The notes: generated by a model from the sequence alone, not told the origin. Counted from the stretch's first letter, positions 1-8,516 are shown. The stretch: 64,000 bases of DNA from Bradyrhizobium sp. Arg816 (GCF_029989365.1 NZ_JAPRAQ010000006.1:62001-126000), one strand, 5' to 3'. Made by a program: numbers and translations.

Positions 1-1
1 C

Positions 2-337
2 TTGCCAAATCCCGGCAATCCGGAATTCGTCGCGGCGTACCAAAAGGAATTCAACCGCGCGCCGGCTGTTCAATCGGCCAACTCGTATGCGGGCTGCCAG
101 ATTTTTGCCGAGGCGGTGCGGCAGGCAGGGACCACCGAATCTGAAAAGCTCCGCGACGCGCTGCTGTCACTCAAAACCAGGTCTGTCCTCGGTGACTTCG
201 CCGTCGACCAGCGCGGTTTCCAGATCGGACAGAAGGCCGTGACGATCCAGTGGCAGGACGGAAGGCAGGCGGTAGTCTGGCCCGACGGGTTGGGACCTGC
301 ACCGCGATTCCCCACGCCGAATTGGGCAAGTCGGTAG
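2..337 (+). CDS. Branched-chain amino acid ABC transporter substrate-binding protein, C-terminal fragment
   Basis: The last 111 residues of a periplasmic binding protein of the LivK/amide-binding type; the 5' part lies outside the window. The segment with F-V-A-A-Y, then S-A-N-S-Y-A-G and later R-D-A-L resembles the final lobe of type 1 periplasmic binding proteins, where a helix following the Y-[DA]-[AG] region closes the ligand cleft. The protein would capture amino acids or amides for an inner-membrane ABC importer. No permease or ATPase genes follow, so any partner genes must lie upstream. The first codon seen is not a real start. Confidence 0.7.
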   Translation: MPNPGNPEFVAAYQKEFNRAPAVQSANSYAGCQIFAEAVRQAGTTESEKLRDALLSLKTRSVLGDFAVDQRGFQIGQKAVTIQWQDGRQAVVWPDGLGPAPRFPTPNWASR

Positions 338-638
338 CTAAGGAACGCCGTGCGGTCCATGTCCGTCTTGGTTCAAAATGCGAATAGCTCAACCTGAGCA
401 AAATTGGTCCGCTGCGGCCCGCGAAGCCGACCTCAATCAGACGGTTCGCACTTCGCTAATGGGCCAACAGTCGACAGGAGAGCCGTTGTTCTTGTTACAA
501 TAATTGGCGCGATGGGAGCTCGACGTTGCTTCGCAAAGCAAAACGACGCTGAGATGAATTTCGCCATGGCCGCCTTACGCGGACCGCGCACGTTCGATAT
601 GGTCGTGACGTCCGACATCTCACGCGGAGGTAAGCGAC
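338..638. other. Intergenic stretch without a supported gene
   Basis: About 300 bases between the binding-protein gene and the cupin gene. Open frames here lack ribosome sites and recognisable products. The only clear element is the strong Shine-Dalgarno GGAGG at 626-630, which belongs to the cupin gene at 639. Confidence 0.5.
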
Positions 639-1004
639 ATGCCCGTCATCACAGGTTTCGACAAACTGGCGTCAGTGCCCGAAGAGCAGATTACCGAGAA
701 CATTCGGCGCCGAGTCATATCGGGCAAACAAGGCACGATGGTCAGCTGGAGAATTAAGGCGGGCGCGCGCGCCGCCGCTCACAAGCATCCGCATGAGCAG
801 TTCGTGTGGATGATTACCGGCACCATGGAATTTCGAATTGACGACAAAAAGCGAACAATGAAGCCCGGTGACATCGCCGTGATCCCGGGTGGCATCGAAC
901 ACGAAGCCTATTTTCCGGAAGATTCAGAGTTGATCGATTTCTTCGCGCCGGTGCGCGAAGACTTTCTGACCGTTGCGCCCCCATCCTACATGGTAGAGCG
1001 CTGA
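639..1004 (+). CDS. Cupin-domain protein
   Basis: A 121-residue single-domain cupin. The first cupin motif is visible as H-K-H-P-H-E-Q-F around residues 48-55, giving His and Glu candidates for a metal site. The second appears as P-G-D-I-A-V-I-P-G-G-I-E-H around residues 82-94, with His as a further ligand. Small cupins of this kind are cytoplasmic and serve as isomerases, dioxygenases or ligand sensors; the substrate cannot be told from sequence. The start is well supported by GGAGG eight bases upstream. It is monocistronic, facing the MFS gene. Confidence 0.8.
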   Translation: MPVITGFDKLASVPEEQITENIRRRVISGKQGTMVSWRIKAGARAAAHKHPHEQFVWMITGTMEFRIDDKKRTMKPGDIAVIPGGIEHEAYFPEDSELIDFFAPVREDFLTVAPPSYMVER

Positions 1005-1154
1005 GCCCCGCGTAGGCTATTGAACAGCGAAGGATGATGCCCGCGAGCCGCATGCCTGATGTGCGCTTCGGGCGCGAGCGGCTTTTGCCTGTCATGCCTA
1101 GCGCACGGCATCCGCTGTAAGCTCCCAAGCTGACGTTCGCGAGCACCACCCCGC

Positions 1155-2393
1155 CTACGCCGTCCGCAACACCGGCGTCGGCGGCTGCGACGGCCGGATC
1201 AGCGCGAACGCGACCTGGATGATGCCGCCGGCCAAGCCCAGCGCCACGCCGATGCGCCAGGCCATGGTGTAGGAGCCGAGCGCGTCGTAGAGCACCCCTC
1301 CTCCGTACGCGCCAAGGAAGCTGCCGATCTGGTGGCTCATGAAGGCAAGGCCCTGGATCATCGCCTGCCAGCGCAGGCCGAACATCTCGGCGACGGCGCC
1401 GGCGACCAGCGGCCCGACACCCATCCAGAGGAAACCCATGATGGCACCGAACAGCAACGTCGAGAACGACGTCGCCGGCAGCATGAAATACCAGGCGAGC
1501 GCGAGCGAGCGCAGGATGTAGATGCCACCGAGCAGCGCGAGCTTGTTCCAGCGCTGGCCGGCCCAGCCGAAGAACAGCGAGCCCAGCACGTTGAAACCGC
1601 CGATCATTCCGAGCGTCTGCGCGCTCAGCATCGGATCGAGGCCGCAGATCGCCAGATAGGACGGCAGATGCGTGGTGAGAAACACGAGCTGCATGCCGCA
1701 GACGAGATAGGCGCAGGTCATCACCACGAAGGGGACGTTGCCGAATGCCGCCTTCGCCACCGATGCGGCGGTGGCATCGCCGATGTCGTCGGCGGCCGGC
1801 TTCGGCAGCGGGACCTGGTCGACGCGACCCGCATACCACGCCGCGGGAATCATCAGCACCGACATGATGACGAAGCCGGCGAGCCCGGCGCGCCAGCCAA
1901 AACCCTCGTTGAGCATCTGCCCGATCGGCGCGGACAGCAGCGCACCAAGCGAGCCCGCGCCGGACACGATGCCGAGCACGGTGGAGCGCACCGTCGCGGG
2001 CACCGCGCGCGCCGCCACCGACATCGCGATCGCCGCCGCGGTGCAGGCCAGCGACGTCCCGATCAGCACGCCGGCGCCGATCATGATGCTGACGAGCCCG
2101 TTCGCGGTCGCCATCAGCACCAGGCCCGCAATGTACATGAACGAGCCGACGATCATGATGGGACGAAAGCCATAGCGGACAGTCATCGCGCCGGCGAGCG
2201 GCTGGAGAAAGCCCCAGGCGAGGTTCTGCACGGCCAGCGCCAGCGTGAAGTCGGACACCGACAAATGGATGTCGTGCGTCAGCGGCTGCATGAAGATGCC
2301 GAGGCTCTGCCGCAGCCCCATGCTCAGCGTCAGCATGATCGAGGCGCCGATCAGGATGGGCAATGTCGGACGCAGGACCTGCAACAGGGGCAT
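1155..2393 (-). CDS. MFS transporter
   Basis: A 412-residue major facilitator protein with about 12 hydrophobic segments and the usual duplicated six-helix layout. The loop between helices 2 and 3 carries a V-R-Y-G-F-R-P motif in the position of the MFS motif A. It resembles the oxalate/formate-type and monocarboxylate-type MFS clade more than drug exporters, but the substrate is unknown. The start ATG is preceded by GGGAG. It diverges from a TetR-family gene with a palindromic operator between them, so repression by that TetR protein and release by the transported compound is the natural inference. Confidence 0.85.
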   Translation of the reverse strand: MPLLQVLRPTLPILIGASIMLTLSMGLRQSLGIFMQPLTHDIHLSVSDFTLALAVQNLAWGFLQPLAGAMTVRYGFRPIMIVGSFMYIAGLVLMATANGLVSIMIGAGVLIGTSLACTAAAIAMSVAARAVPATVRSTVLGIVSGAGSLGALLSAPIGQMLNEGFGWRAGLAGFVIMSVLMIPAAWYAGRVDQVPLPKPAADDIGDATAASVAKAAFGNVPFVVMTCAYLVCGMQLVFLTTHLPSYLAICGLDPMLSAQTLGMIGGFNVLGSLFFGWAGQRWNKLALLGGIYILRSLALAWYFMLPATSFSTLLFGAIMGFLWMGVGPLVAGAVAEMFGLRWQAMIQGLAFMSHQIGSFLGAYGGGVLYDALGSYTMAWRIGVALGLAGGIIQVAFALIRPSQPPTPVLRTA

Positions 2394-2454
2394 ATTCTTC
2401 TCCCTCGTCGGCGCGACGCGCGCGCCGGCGTCTGCAATTCTCGATGATTTTGGT

Positions 2455-2470
2455 TACACAGACCTGTGTA
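2455..2470. promoter_or_regulatory. Probable TetR operator
   Basis: A perfect inverted repeat with 7-base arms TACACAG and CTGTGTA around a 2-base centre. It lies between the divergent MFS and TetR genes, 62 bases from the MFS start and 20 bases before the chosen TetR start. Symmetry, size and position fit a TetR operator; binding is inferred. Confidence 0.6.
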
Positions 2471-2489
2471 CTTAGGCTATGAAAGGTCC

Positions 2490-3128
2490 ATGTTGTCAAG
2501 CGAACAGGACGCATCCCGCTGCATGGCTCCCCCGCCCACACCACAGACGATGAAGGAGCGGATCCTCGAGACCGCCGACAAGCTGTTCTATCTGCAAGGC
2601 ATTCGCGCCATCGGCGTCGACACCATCGCGGCCGAGATCGGCATCTCCAAGCGCACGCTCTACAACCACTTCCCCTCCAAGGACGCGCTGATCGCGGCCT
2701 ATCTGGAGCGCCGCTTCGTCAAGCCGCGCCCCTCCGACAAGCCGCCGGCCGAGCAGATTCTCGGCACCTTCGATTCGCTGGAGCGGCGCTTTGCGGCCAA
2801 GGATTTTCGCGGCTGCCCGTTCGTCAATGCGGTCGCTGAGCTCGGGCCGACGGACCGCGCCGTGAAGAAGATCGCCATCGCCTTCAAGGAGAGCCGCCGC
2901 GTCTGGTTTCGCGAGCGGTTGAACGAGCTCGGCGTCACGGAGGCGGATACGCTCGCCACCCAGCTCGTGCTCCTGGTCGATGGCTCGATCGCGCAGGACC
3001 TCGTGCGCGACGACCCCGCGATGGCCCGCGCCGCGAAGGAAGCGGCCAAGGTGCTGCTGCGGAATGCGGGCGTGGATGTGGGTGGTGATGAGAAGCCGGC
3101 GGTGGCAGACAAGCGCTCGCCACACTGA
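2490..3128 (+). CDS. TetR/AcrR family transcriptional regulator
   Basis: A 212-residue repressor. The N-terminal helix-turn-helix is clear: I-L-E-T-A-D-K-L-F near residues 25-33, then the recognition region I-S-K-R-T-L-Y-N-H-F-P-S-K-D. The C-terminal half is the variable ligand-binding domain. The ATG at 2490 is chosen because it follows GAAAGG; an earlier GTG at 2466 would sit inside the palindromic operator, and an ATG at 2523 is also possible. It probably represses the divergent MFS gene and itself. Confidence 0.88.
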   Translation: MLSSEQDASRCMAPPPTPQTMKERILETADKLFYLQGIRAIGVDTIAAEIGISKRTLYNHFPSKDALIAAYLERRFVKPRPSDKPPAEQILGTFDSLERRFAAKDFRGCPFVNAVAELGPTDRAVKKIAIAFKESRRVWFRERLNELGVTEADTLATQLVLLVDGSIAQDLVRDDPAMARAAKEAAKVLLRNAGVDVGGDEKPAVADKRSPH

Positions 3129-3154
3129 GCACTGCTGCCGCATCACTCGGTGTC

Positions 3155-3248
3155 ATCACCCGCGAAAGCGGGTGATCAGTATTCCAGAAGCGGTTGTGAT
3201 TGAACCGAGAGGCCGCGGCGTACTGGATTCCCCGCCTCCGCGGGGAAT
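3155..3248. repeat. Paired REP-like hairpins
   Basis: Two GC-rich hairpins facing each other. The first has 9-base arms ATCACCCGC/GCGGGTGAT around GAAA (3155-3176); the second has 9-base arms ATTCCCCGC/GCGGGGAAT around CTCC (3227-3248). The pair is bounded by mirror-image CAGTA/TACTG. This is the composite layout of intergenic palindromic elements common in Bradyrhizobium. It sits between the convergent TetR and pleD genes. Confidence 0.75.
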
Positions 3249-3447
3249 GACAGTGGAGTTTGGGGAGAGGGCTTCGCGCAACAACCGCGCCCTGCCCGAT
3301 CCTACCAAAATGCTCCTGTTTTGCCCGACGTGTCAAACGCCCGGGCAATCGGCATAGGCCCGCCTAGCCACCCGCATAAGCCATTGATCCGACTAGCGCC
3401 GGGTACTGTGCATGGGGTTGTTTTCGCAGTTCTTGTTGCAGGCGGCC

Positions 3448-4821
3448 TCACGCCGCCTGCGACACCACGCGATTGCGGCCGTCGTGCTTGGCGCGGTAGA
3501 GCGCGGTGTCGGCGCGCTTGAGGACGTCGGCGACCGCCTCGCCCTTCTGCTCCAGCGTGGTGAGGCCGATCGAGATCGTGACCTCGATGCGCTTGGTGCC
3601 CTTGTGGACAGCGAACGGCTCGCCCGCGATCGAGCGGCGCAGGCGCTCGGCGACCATGCCGGCGACGTGCAGATCAGTCTCCGGCATCACGATGACGAAC
3701 TCCTCGCCGCCGTAGCGACAGGCAAGGTCAATGCCGCGGATCGACTTGCGCACGCGCACCGCGAACTCGCGCAGCACGTCGTCGCCGGCGTCGTGGCCGT
3801 AATTGTCGTTGATCGACTTGAAATAGTCGATGTCCAGAATCATCAGCGCCAGGGGCTTGCCGCGCGTCGAGGCTTGGTCAGCGAGCGTCGCCAGATGGCT
3901 CTCCATGTAGCGGCGATTGTGCAGGCCGGTGAGCGCATCGGTGATCGCCATCTCGATCGAGTTCTGCACGTTGTCGCGCAAATGATCGGTGTAGCGACGG
4001 CGGCGGATCTGCGTGCGGGCGCGGGCCAGCAGCTCGGTCTTGTCGATGGGGCGCAGCAGGTAGTCGTTGACGCCGATCTCGAGGCCGCGGAGCAGCCGCG
4101 TCGAGTTCTCGGGGTCCGCAATCGCCAGGATCGGCACGTGGCGCGTGCGCTCCAGCGAGCGCGCCTGGCTGCACAGCCGCAGCCCGTCGAAATTGTTGAG
4201 GTCGAGCGAGACGATCAGCAGGTCGTAGTTGCCCTCGGCGGCGTGGAACAGCGCTTCCGTCGGGTTCGGCTCGACGTCGATGGTGTGCTCCGCGGCGAGG
4301 ATCGTCGCCAGCCGCTCATAGGAGGACTGACGGTCGTCGACCAGTAGAATACGGCCGCCCCTGCCGGTGTCAGCCACCGCGCTGCGCTCGGGCGCCTGCA
4401 TGCCGATCTCGAGCGAGGTGATGGCGCGCATGCGCAGCTCATCGGTCATCATCTTCAGCCGCGTCAGCGAGCGCACGCGCGCGATCAGCACGACATCGGA
4501 GACGGGTTTTGTCAGGAAATCGTCGGCGCCCGCTTCCAGCCCGCGATTGCGGTCGGCGGGGCTGTCGAGCGCGGTGACCATCACGACGGGGATGTGGTGC
4601 GTCGCCGGATCGGTCTTGAGACGGCGGCACACTTCAAAGCCGTCCATGTCGGGCATCATCACGTCGAGCAGGATGATGTCGCATTCGGCGCGGCTGGCCA
4701 GCGCCAGCGCCTCGGTGCCGTTCGAGGCGGTCATCACGTCGAAATATTCGGCGGACAGGCGAGCTTCGAGGAGTTTGACGTTGGCGGGAACGTCATCGAC
4801 AACCAGGATACGCGCGGACAC
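3448..4821 (-). CDS. pleD: PleD-type diguanylate cyclase response regulator
   Basis: A 457-residue REC-REC-GGDEF protein making cyclic di-GMP on phosphorylation. REC1 has the acidic pair D9-D10 and phosphoacceptor D53. REC2 (about 150-270) has Ser where the acceptor Asp should be, so it is probably a dimerisation module. The cyclase has an active G-G-E-E-F near 371-375 and an R-G-I-D inhibitory site five residues before it, so product inhibition is expected. It lies 14 bases downstream of divK, the arrangement known from Caulobacter and rhizobia, where it drives polar development. A 9-bp hairpin (3438-3460) encloses the stop codon but lacks a U-tract. Confidence 0.95.
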   Translation of the reverse strand: MSARILVVDDVPANVKLLEARLSAEYFDVMTASNGTEALALASRAECDIILLDVMMPDMDGFEVCRRLKTDPATHHIPVVMVTALDSPADRNRGLEAGADDFLTKPVSDVVLIARVRSLTRLKMMTDELRMRAITSLEIGMQAPERSAVADTGRGGRILLVDDRQSSYERLATILAAEHTIDVEPNPTEALFHAAEGNYDLLIVSLDLNNFDGLRLCSQARSLERTRHVPILAIADPENSTRLLRGLEIGVNDYLLRPIDKTELLARARTQIRRRRYTDHLRDNVQNSIEMAITDALTGLHNRRYMESHLATLADQASTRGKPLALMILDIDYFKSINDNYGHDAGDDVLREFAVRVRKSIRGIDLACRYGGEEFVIVMPETDLHVAGMVAERLRRSIAGEPFAVHKGTKRIEVTISIGLTTLEQKGEAVADVLKRADTALYRAKHDGRNRVVSQAA

Positions 4822-4835
4822 TGTGAACTCACTTC

Positions 4836-5201
4836 CTATCCGATAAAACGCCGGACCGTCTCAATGAATTTGCCGACCGAGATCGGCTTGGACAAATAGG
4901 CCTCGCAGCCGCCCTCGCGGATGCGCTCTTCGTCGCCCTTCATCGCGAACGCCGTGACCGCGACGACGGGAATGGCACGCAGCTCCGGATCGTCCTTGAT
5001 CCAGCGCGTGACCTCGAGGCCCGAGACCTGCGGCAATTGGATATCCATCAGCACGAGGTCGGGTCGCATCTTGCGAACGAGGTCGAGCGCCTCGTAGCCG
5101 TTGCTGGTGCCGGAGGTCTGGTAACCGTGCGCCTCCAACAGGTCGCGGAAGAGCTTCATGTTGAGCTCGTTGTCTTCCACGATCAGGACGGTCTTAGCCA
5201 T
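4836..5201 (-). CDS. divK: Single-domain response regulator DivK
   Basis: A 121-residue stand-alone receiver with E9-D10, phosphoacceptor D53 and the conserved Lys in L-S-K-P near residue 104. In alphaproteobacteria DivK relays phosphorylation between PleC and DivJ and controls the DivL-CckA-CtrA pathway at the cell pole. Length and the downstream pleD fit the divK-pleD operon. The promoter must lie in the AT-richer 5202-5408 region shared with the divergent DUF3572-dinB operon. Confidence 0.95.
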   Translation of the reverse strand: MAKTVLIVEDNELNMKLFRDLLEAHGYQTSGTSNGYEALDLVRKMRPDLVLMDIQLPQVSGLEVTRWIKDDPELRAIPVVAVTAFAMKGDEERIREGGCEAYLSKPISVGKFIETVRRFIG

Positions 5202-5408
5202 CCCGCCCTCCTGATTGGCACGAAGCCCTATACATGTGACGCCTCAGGCGCCGCTCGCCGGCGCTTCGAAAACTGGATTCAAACTAGCCTCAGATTCGCT
5301 TGAGTTTCGTTAAACCCGAGGGCCGACTTTCTGCGATGTGGTTTCCAGTTGCTTGTCGGCGGTCTTGAGACTCGGGCATGATGGCTGCAAAGTAGACACC
5401 GAAAGTTA

Positions 5409-5741
5409 ATGGAAAGGCAAACTGGCCCCTTGAAAAAGCCTGTTCACAACCCTCGCGAAGTCGCTGAAATCGTTGCAATTCAGGCGCTCTCCTTCGTGGC
5501 TGGCGATCCCGAGCGGCTGGGCCTGTTTCTGGCTGAGACAGGGGTCGGTCCGGAGACCCTGCGCAATGCCGCCTCGGACCCGAATTTCCTCCTCAGCGTG
5601 CTCGATTTCGTGATGCGCGATGACGCCACCGTGAAGGCCTTTGCCTCGACCGCGGAGCTGCATCCGACCAACGTTGCTGCGGCGCGGCAGGTGTTGGGCG
5701 ACGCGCTCGGCGACCGGACCTGGGAGCGCGACGTGCCGTGA
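5409..5741 (+). CDS. DUF3572 family protein
   Basis: A 110-residue soluble protein of a small alphaproteobacterial family of unknown function. It is mainly helical, with the A-L-S-F-V-A-G-D-P-E-R-L-G-L-F-L core typical of the family. Its stop overlaps the GTG start of dinB, so the two are probably translationally coupled; a role connected to polymerase IV can be proposed only from this coupling. It starts 207 bases from divK in the opposite direction. Confidence 0.8.
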   Translation: MERQTGPLKKPVHNPREVAEIVAIQALSFVAGDPERLGLFLAETGVGPETLRNAASDPNFLLSVLDFVMRDDATVKAFASTAELHPTNVAAARQVLGDALGDRTWERDVP

Positions 5742-7030
5742 CCGCCTCTGACCCGGCCGGGCCTCGCTGCTTCTGCCGGGATTGTCTGGCCGATCTGAAT
5801 ATGGGCGTGCGGCGTTGCTCCGCCTGCGGTTCCCCTCGCCTCGTCCGCCACCGCGCGCTCGCAGGCCTGACCATCGCCCATATCGACTGCGACGCCTTCT
5901 ATGCGACGGTCGAAAAGCGCGACAACCCTGATATCGCCGACAAGCCCGTCATCATCGGCGGGGGTAAGCGCGGCGTGGTGTCGGCCGCCTGCTACATCGC
6001 CCGCACCTATGGCGTGCGCTCGGCGATGCCGATGTATCGGGCGCTCGAGGCCTGCCCGCACGCGACCGTGATCCCGCCCGACATGGCGAAATACGTCCGT
6101 GTCGGCCGCGAGGTGCGCCAGGCCATGCAGGCGCTGACGCCGCTGGTCGAACCGCTCTCGATCGACGAGGCCTTCCTCGATCTCTCCGGCACCGAGCGGG
6201 TGCACGGCATGGTTCCGGCCAAGGTGCTGGCGCGGTTCGCGCGCAACATCGAGCGCGACATCGGCATCTCCGTCTCGGTCGGCCTGTCCTGCAACAAGTT
6301 CCTGGCCAAGATCGCCTCCGATCTCGACAAGCCGCGCGGCTTTGCCGCGCTCGATCAGGAGGAAGCCCGTTTGATGCTGGCTTCGAGGCCGGTCGGCTTC
6401 ATCTTCGGCGTCGGCCCGGCCACGCAGGAGCGCCTGGCGCAGCGCGGCTTCCGCATCATCGCCGACCTGCAAAGGGCCGACGAGATCGAGATGATGCGGC
6501 AATTTCCGAGCGACGGCCGCAGGCTGTGGCGGCTCGCCCGCGGCATCGACGACCGCCGCGTCGAGCCCGATCGGGGCGCCAAGACGATTTCGAGCGAAAC
6601 CACCTTCGAGACCGACATCCGCGATTTCGCGACGCTGGAGAAGATCCTGTGGCGGCTCTGCGAGAAGACCTCGTCGCGGCTCAAGAGCAGCGAGCTTGCC
6701 GGCTCGACCGTCACGCTGAAGCTGAAGACCGCCGATTTCCGCCAGCGCACCCGCTCGCAATCGATCGCAGGCCCGACGCAGCTTGCCGCCAAGATATTCT
6801 CGATCTGCCGCGAGATGCTCGCGAAGGAGATCGACGGCACTGCCTTCCGCCTGATGGGCGCCGGCGTCAGCGCGCTGCGCGAAGGCTCGCCCGCCGACGA
6901 CACTGACATGCTCGACCGCCGTGCTGCGCATGCCGAGCGCGCGGTGGACAGTCTGCGCAAGAAGTTCGGCAACTCCGCCGTCATTCGCGGCATCGCGTAT
7001 GATGGCCCTGAAACAGGACAGCAGGAGTGA
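5738..7030 (+). CDS. dinB: DNA polymerase IV with N-terminal zinc-ribbon
   Basis: A 430-residue Y-family translesion polymerase. Palm motifs are clear: H-I-D-C-D-A-F-Y-A-T-V-E near residue 50 and S-I-D-E-A-F-L-D near 145, giving the metal-binding acidic residues. Helix-hairpin-helix and little-finger regions follow. Ahead of the polymerase is a segment with Cys at 11, 13, 16, 27 and 30, in which C-x2-C and C-x2-C pairs look like a zinc ribbon; many rhizobial DinB proteins have this extension. The GTG start overlaps the DUF3572 stop (GTGA), so it is translated by coupling. The role is error-prone bypass of damaged template. Confidence 0.93.
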   Translation: MTASDPAGPRCFCRDCLADLNMGVRRCSACGSPRLVRHRALAGLTIAHIDCDAFYATVEKRDNPDIADKPVIIGGGKRGVVSAACYIARTYGVRSAMPMYRALEACPHATVIPPDMAKYVRVGREVRQAMQALTPLVEPLSIDEAFLDLSGTERVHGMVPAKVLARFARNIERDIGISVSVGLSCNKFLAKIASDLDKPRGFAALDQEEARLMLASRPVGFIFGVGPATQERLAQRGFRIIADLQRADEIEMMRQFPSDGRRLWRLARGIDDRRVEPDRGAKTISSETTFETDIRDFATLEKILWRLCEKTSSRLKSSELAGSTVTLKLKTADFRQRTRSQSIAGPTQLAAKIFSICREMLAKEIDGTAFRLMGAGVSALREGSPADDTDMLDRRAAHAERAVDSLRKKFGNSAVIRGIAYDGPETGQQE

Positions 7031-7046
7031 TCGAGTCCTGCCCAAT

Positions 7047-7202
7047 TCAGTCGCGTTCGAAGATCCGTGCACCCGGATAGACACGCCGGGCATACTGAAT
7101 GACCAACTGCCGATCCTGAGTTGCCAGGAACGGAGTTCGGATCTGACAAGACCCGACGATGAGGTGCCACAGGCCGTTGAGCTTTCCAATCATGACGTTC
7201 AT
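7047..7202 (-). CDS. Possible small protein (51 aa)
   Basis: An open frame of 51 codons on the minus strand, with ATG preceded by GAGGAAG at good spacing. Composition is ordinary: an aromatic and hydrophobic N-terminal half (L-N-G-L-W-H-L-I-V) and a basic C-terminal end (Y-A-R-R-V-Y-P-G-A-R). It fills the gap between dinB and the ACT-domain gene, antisense to both. I recognise no family. The ribosome site is the main support. Confidence 0.35.
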   Translation of the reverse strand: MNVMIGKLNGLWHLIVGSCQIRTPFLATQDRQLVIQYARRVYPGARIFERD

Positions 7203-7403
7203 TTGAGCTTCCTCGCAGTGACCCGAGTAGACTCAAATTGTAAGAATCTCCCGCCGTCGCTCAATTGTACCAGCGTAAGGTCAGCGTATGAGAAGGATTG
7301 GAAGAGATATACAAAGGTATGTTGGCGAGGCCCTCTGTCAGGTTCCAGCGCTGATGAGTTTCGCAAGCTACACCGATCCGAACGCGCTGAGAGGCTGACC
7401 ATC

Positions 7404-7811
7404 GTGACAGGCGAACACGATCTCGACGCGCTGTTGAGGAACATGAAGCCGGAGCTGCTGGGCGGCATCTTCGTGTTTTGCACGATCCCACCCAGCGAGC
7501 CCATTCCCGCAGCGGTCAACCCGCTGCTGACGTTTCGCGAGCAGGAAGGAACCACGCTGGTGATCCTGCGCGAAGAAGCCGAGGCGTCAGGCTTACGCTC
7601 CGCGTTCGCCTCGCGCCTGATCACCCTGACGGTTCACTCCGCACTCGATGCGGTGGGCTTCCTGGCTGCAGTCACGGCGCGACTGGCCGAAGCCGGCATC
7701 AGCGTGAATGCGGTGTCGGCCTTCCACCACGATCATCTTTTCGTACCTGTTGAGCGTGCCGATGAGGCTCTGAAAGTCTTGCAAGAGATGTCCGAAGCGA
7801 AACGCTTGTAG
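7404..7811 (+). CDS. ACT domain-containing protein
   Basis: A 135-residue protein of the small ACT_7-type family. The N-terminal part includes M-K-P-E-L and V-F-C-T-I-P; the C-terminal ACT-like fold begins near L-I-T-L-T-V-H-S-A-L-D-A-V-G-F and ends with the G-I-S-V-N-A-V-S-A-F-H-H-D-H segment. Such proteins are thought to bind small ligands, often amino acids; no partner enzyme is fused. GTG at 7404 is chosen because GAGAGG lies upstream and because the homologous part of the frame begins there. The frame stays open upstream into dinB, but that part is not coding-like. Confidence 0.75.
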   Translation: MTGEHDLDALLRNMKPELLGGIFVFCTIPPSEPIPAAVNPLLTFREQEGTTLVILREEAEASGLRSAFASRLITLTVHSALDAVGFLAAVTARLAEAGISVNAVSAFHHDHLFVPVERADEALKVLQEMSEAKRL

Positions 7812-7888
7812 CCCGCATGGAGCACAGCGAAATCCGGGACGGCGCGTCCGACGGGTTTCCCGGATTGCGCTTCGCTCCATCCGGGCTG
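7809..7888. repeat. Dispersed palindromic repeat, GGATGGAGC family
   Basis: Inverted ends AGCCCGCATGGAGC and GCTCCATCCGGGCT (one mismatch) enclose about 50 bases. A second copy of the family lies at 12614-12678. The element starts in the stop codon of the ACT gene and ends just before the RidA gene. Confidence 0.7.
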
Positions 7889-7893
7889 CGGGA

Positions 7894-8295
7894 TCAATCC
7901 GCGACTGCGATCGCCTCGATCTCGATCAGCCATTCCGGCGCGGCAAGCGCGGAGACGCCGACGAGCGTCGAGGCAGGCGGCTCCATGCCCTCGAAGAAGG
8001 CCGAGCGGGCCTTGCCGATGATCCGGCGCAGCTCCGGCTTGTAGTTCACCACGAAGGTCGTGATCTTGACGATGTTGGCGTAGGTCGCGCCGGCCGCCTT
8101 CAGCGCGTGGCCGAGATTCTGCATCACCTGCGTCGTCTGCGCGGCAATATCGCCCTCGCCGACGATCCGCCCTTCCTCGTCCACCGACACCTGGCCGGAG
8201 ATGTAGATGGTGCGCGCACCGGAAGCGGTGACGACGTGGGAATAGGCCGGATTGTGATGCAGGCCGCTGGGGCGGAGATGGTCGAGCTTGGGCAT
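7894..8295 (-). CDS. RidA/YjgF family protein lacking the catalytic arginine
   Basis: A 133-residue RidA-fold protein, cytoplasmic and trimeric by family. Canonical RidA deaminates reactive enamine/imine intermediates using an Arg in a P-A-R-[SA] motif. Here the matching segment reads P-P-A-S-T-L-V-G-V, so the arginine is replaced by Ser. It therefore probably belongs to a non-deaminating Rid subfamily. The L-I-E-I-E-A-I-A C-terminal strand is conserved. The start follows GGGAGG. It is monocistronic, flanked by repeats. Confidence 0.85.
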   Translation of the reverse strand: MPKLDHLRPSGLHHNPAYSHVVTASGARTIYISGQVSVDEEGRIVGEGDIAAQTTQVMQNLGHALKAAGATYANIVKITTFVVNYKPELRRIIGKARSAFFEGMEPPASTLVGVSALAAPEWLIEIEAIAVAD

Positions 8296-8398
8296 TGTGC
8301 TTGCCTCCCGGGTTTGTGGTTGGGAGGAGGAGCGTAGCTGGGGAGTATGACGAGAGCTAGTCTATCACTGCGAAGAGCAAAGCGGCGAAGAGAGATCT

Positions 8399-8489
8399 CG
8401 TAGGGTGGGCAAAGGCGCACAGCGTCGTGCCCACGATCCTGCGGCTCACCTGGAAAGTGGTGGGCACGCTACGCTTTGCCCACCCTACG
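8399..8489. repeat. Nested palindromic repeat, GTAGGGTGGGC family
   Basis: Perfect 16-base outer arms CGTAGGGTGGGCAAAG (8399-8414) and its complement (8474-8489), with a second 9-base pair CGTGCCCAC/GTGGGCACG inside (8426-8434, 8460-8468). This is a dispersed repeat type common in Bradyrhizobium, lying between ridA and eipB. Confidence 0.75.
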
Positions 8490-8516
8490 GCCCTGCTCGC
8501 GCGGAGGGATCTCCCC

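Noticed and set aside
1332..2447. Long plus-strand frame opposite the MFS gene
   Set aside because: Encodes an implausible Arg/His/Asp-rich string; the minus-strand MFS protein explains the region.
3438..3460. Hairpin at the end of pleD as a terminator
   Set aside because: It encloses the stop codon and lacks a U-tract, so termination cannot be claimed.
3412..4347. Long open frame opposite pleD
   Set aside because: Typical antisense opening in GC-rich DNA; the opposite frame carries a full PleD with all motifs.
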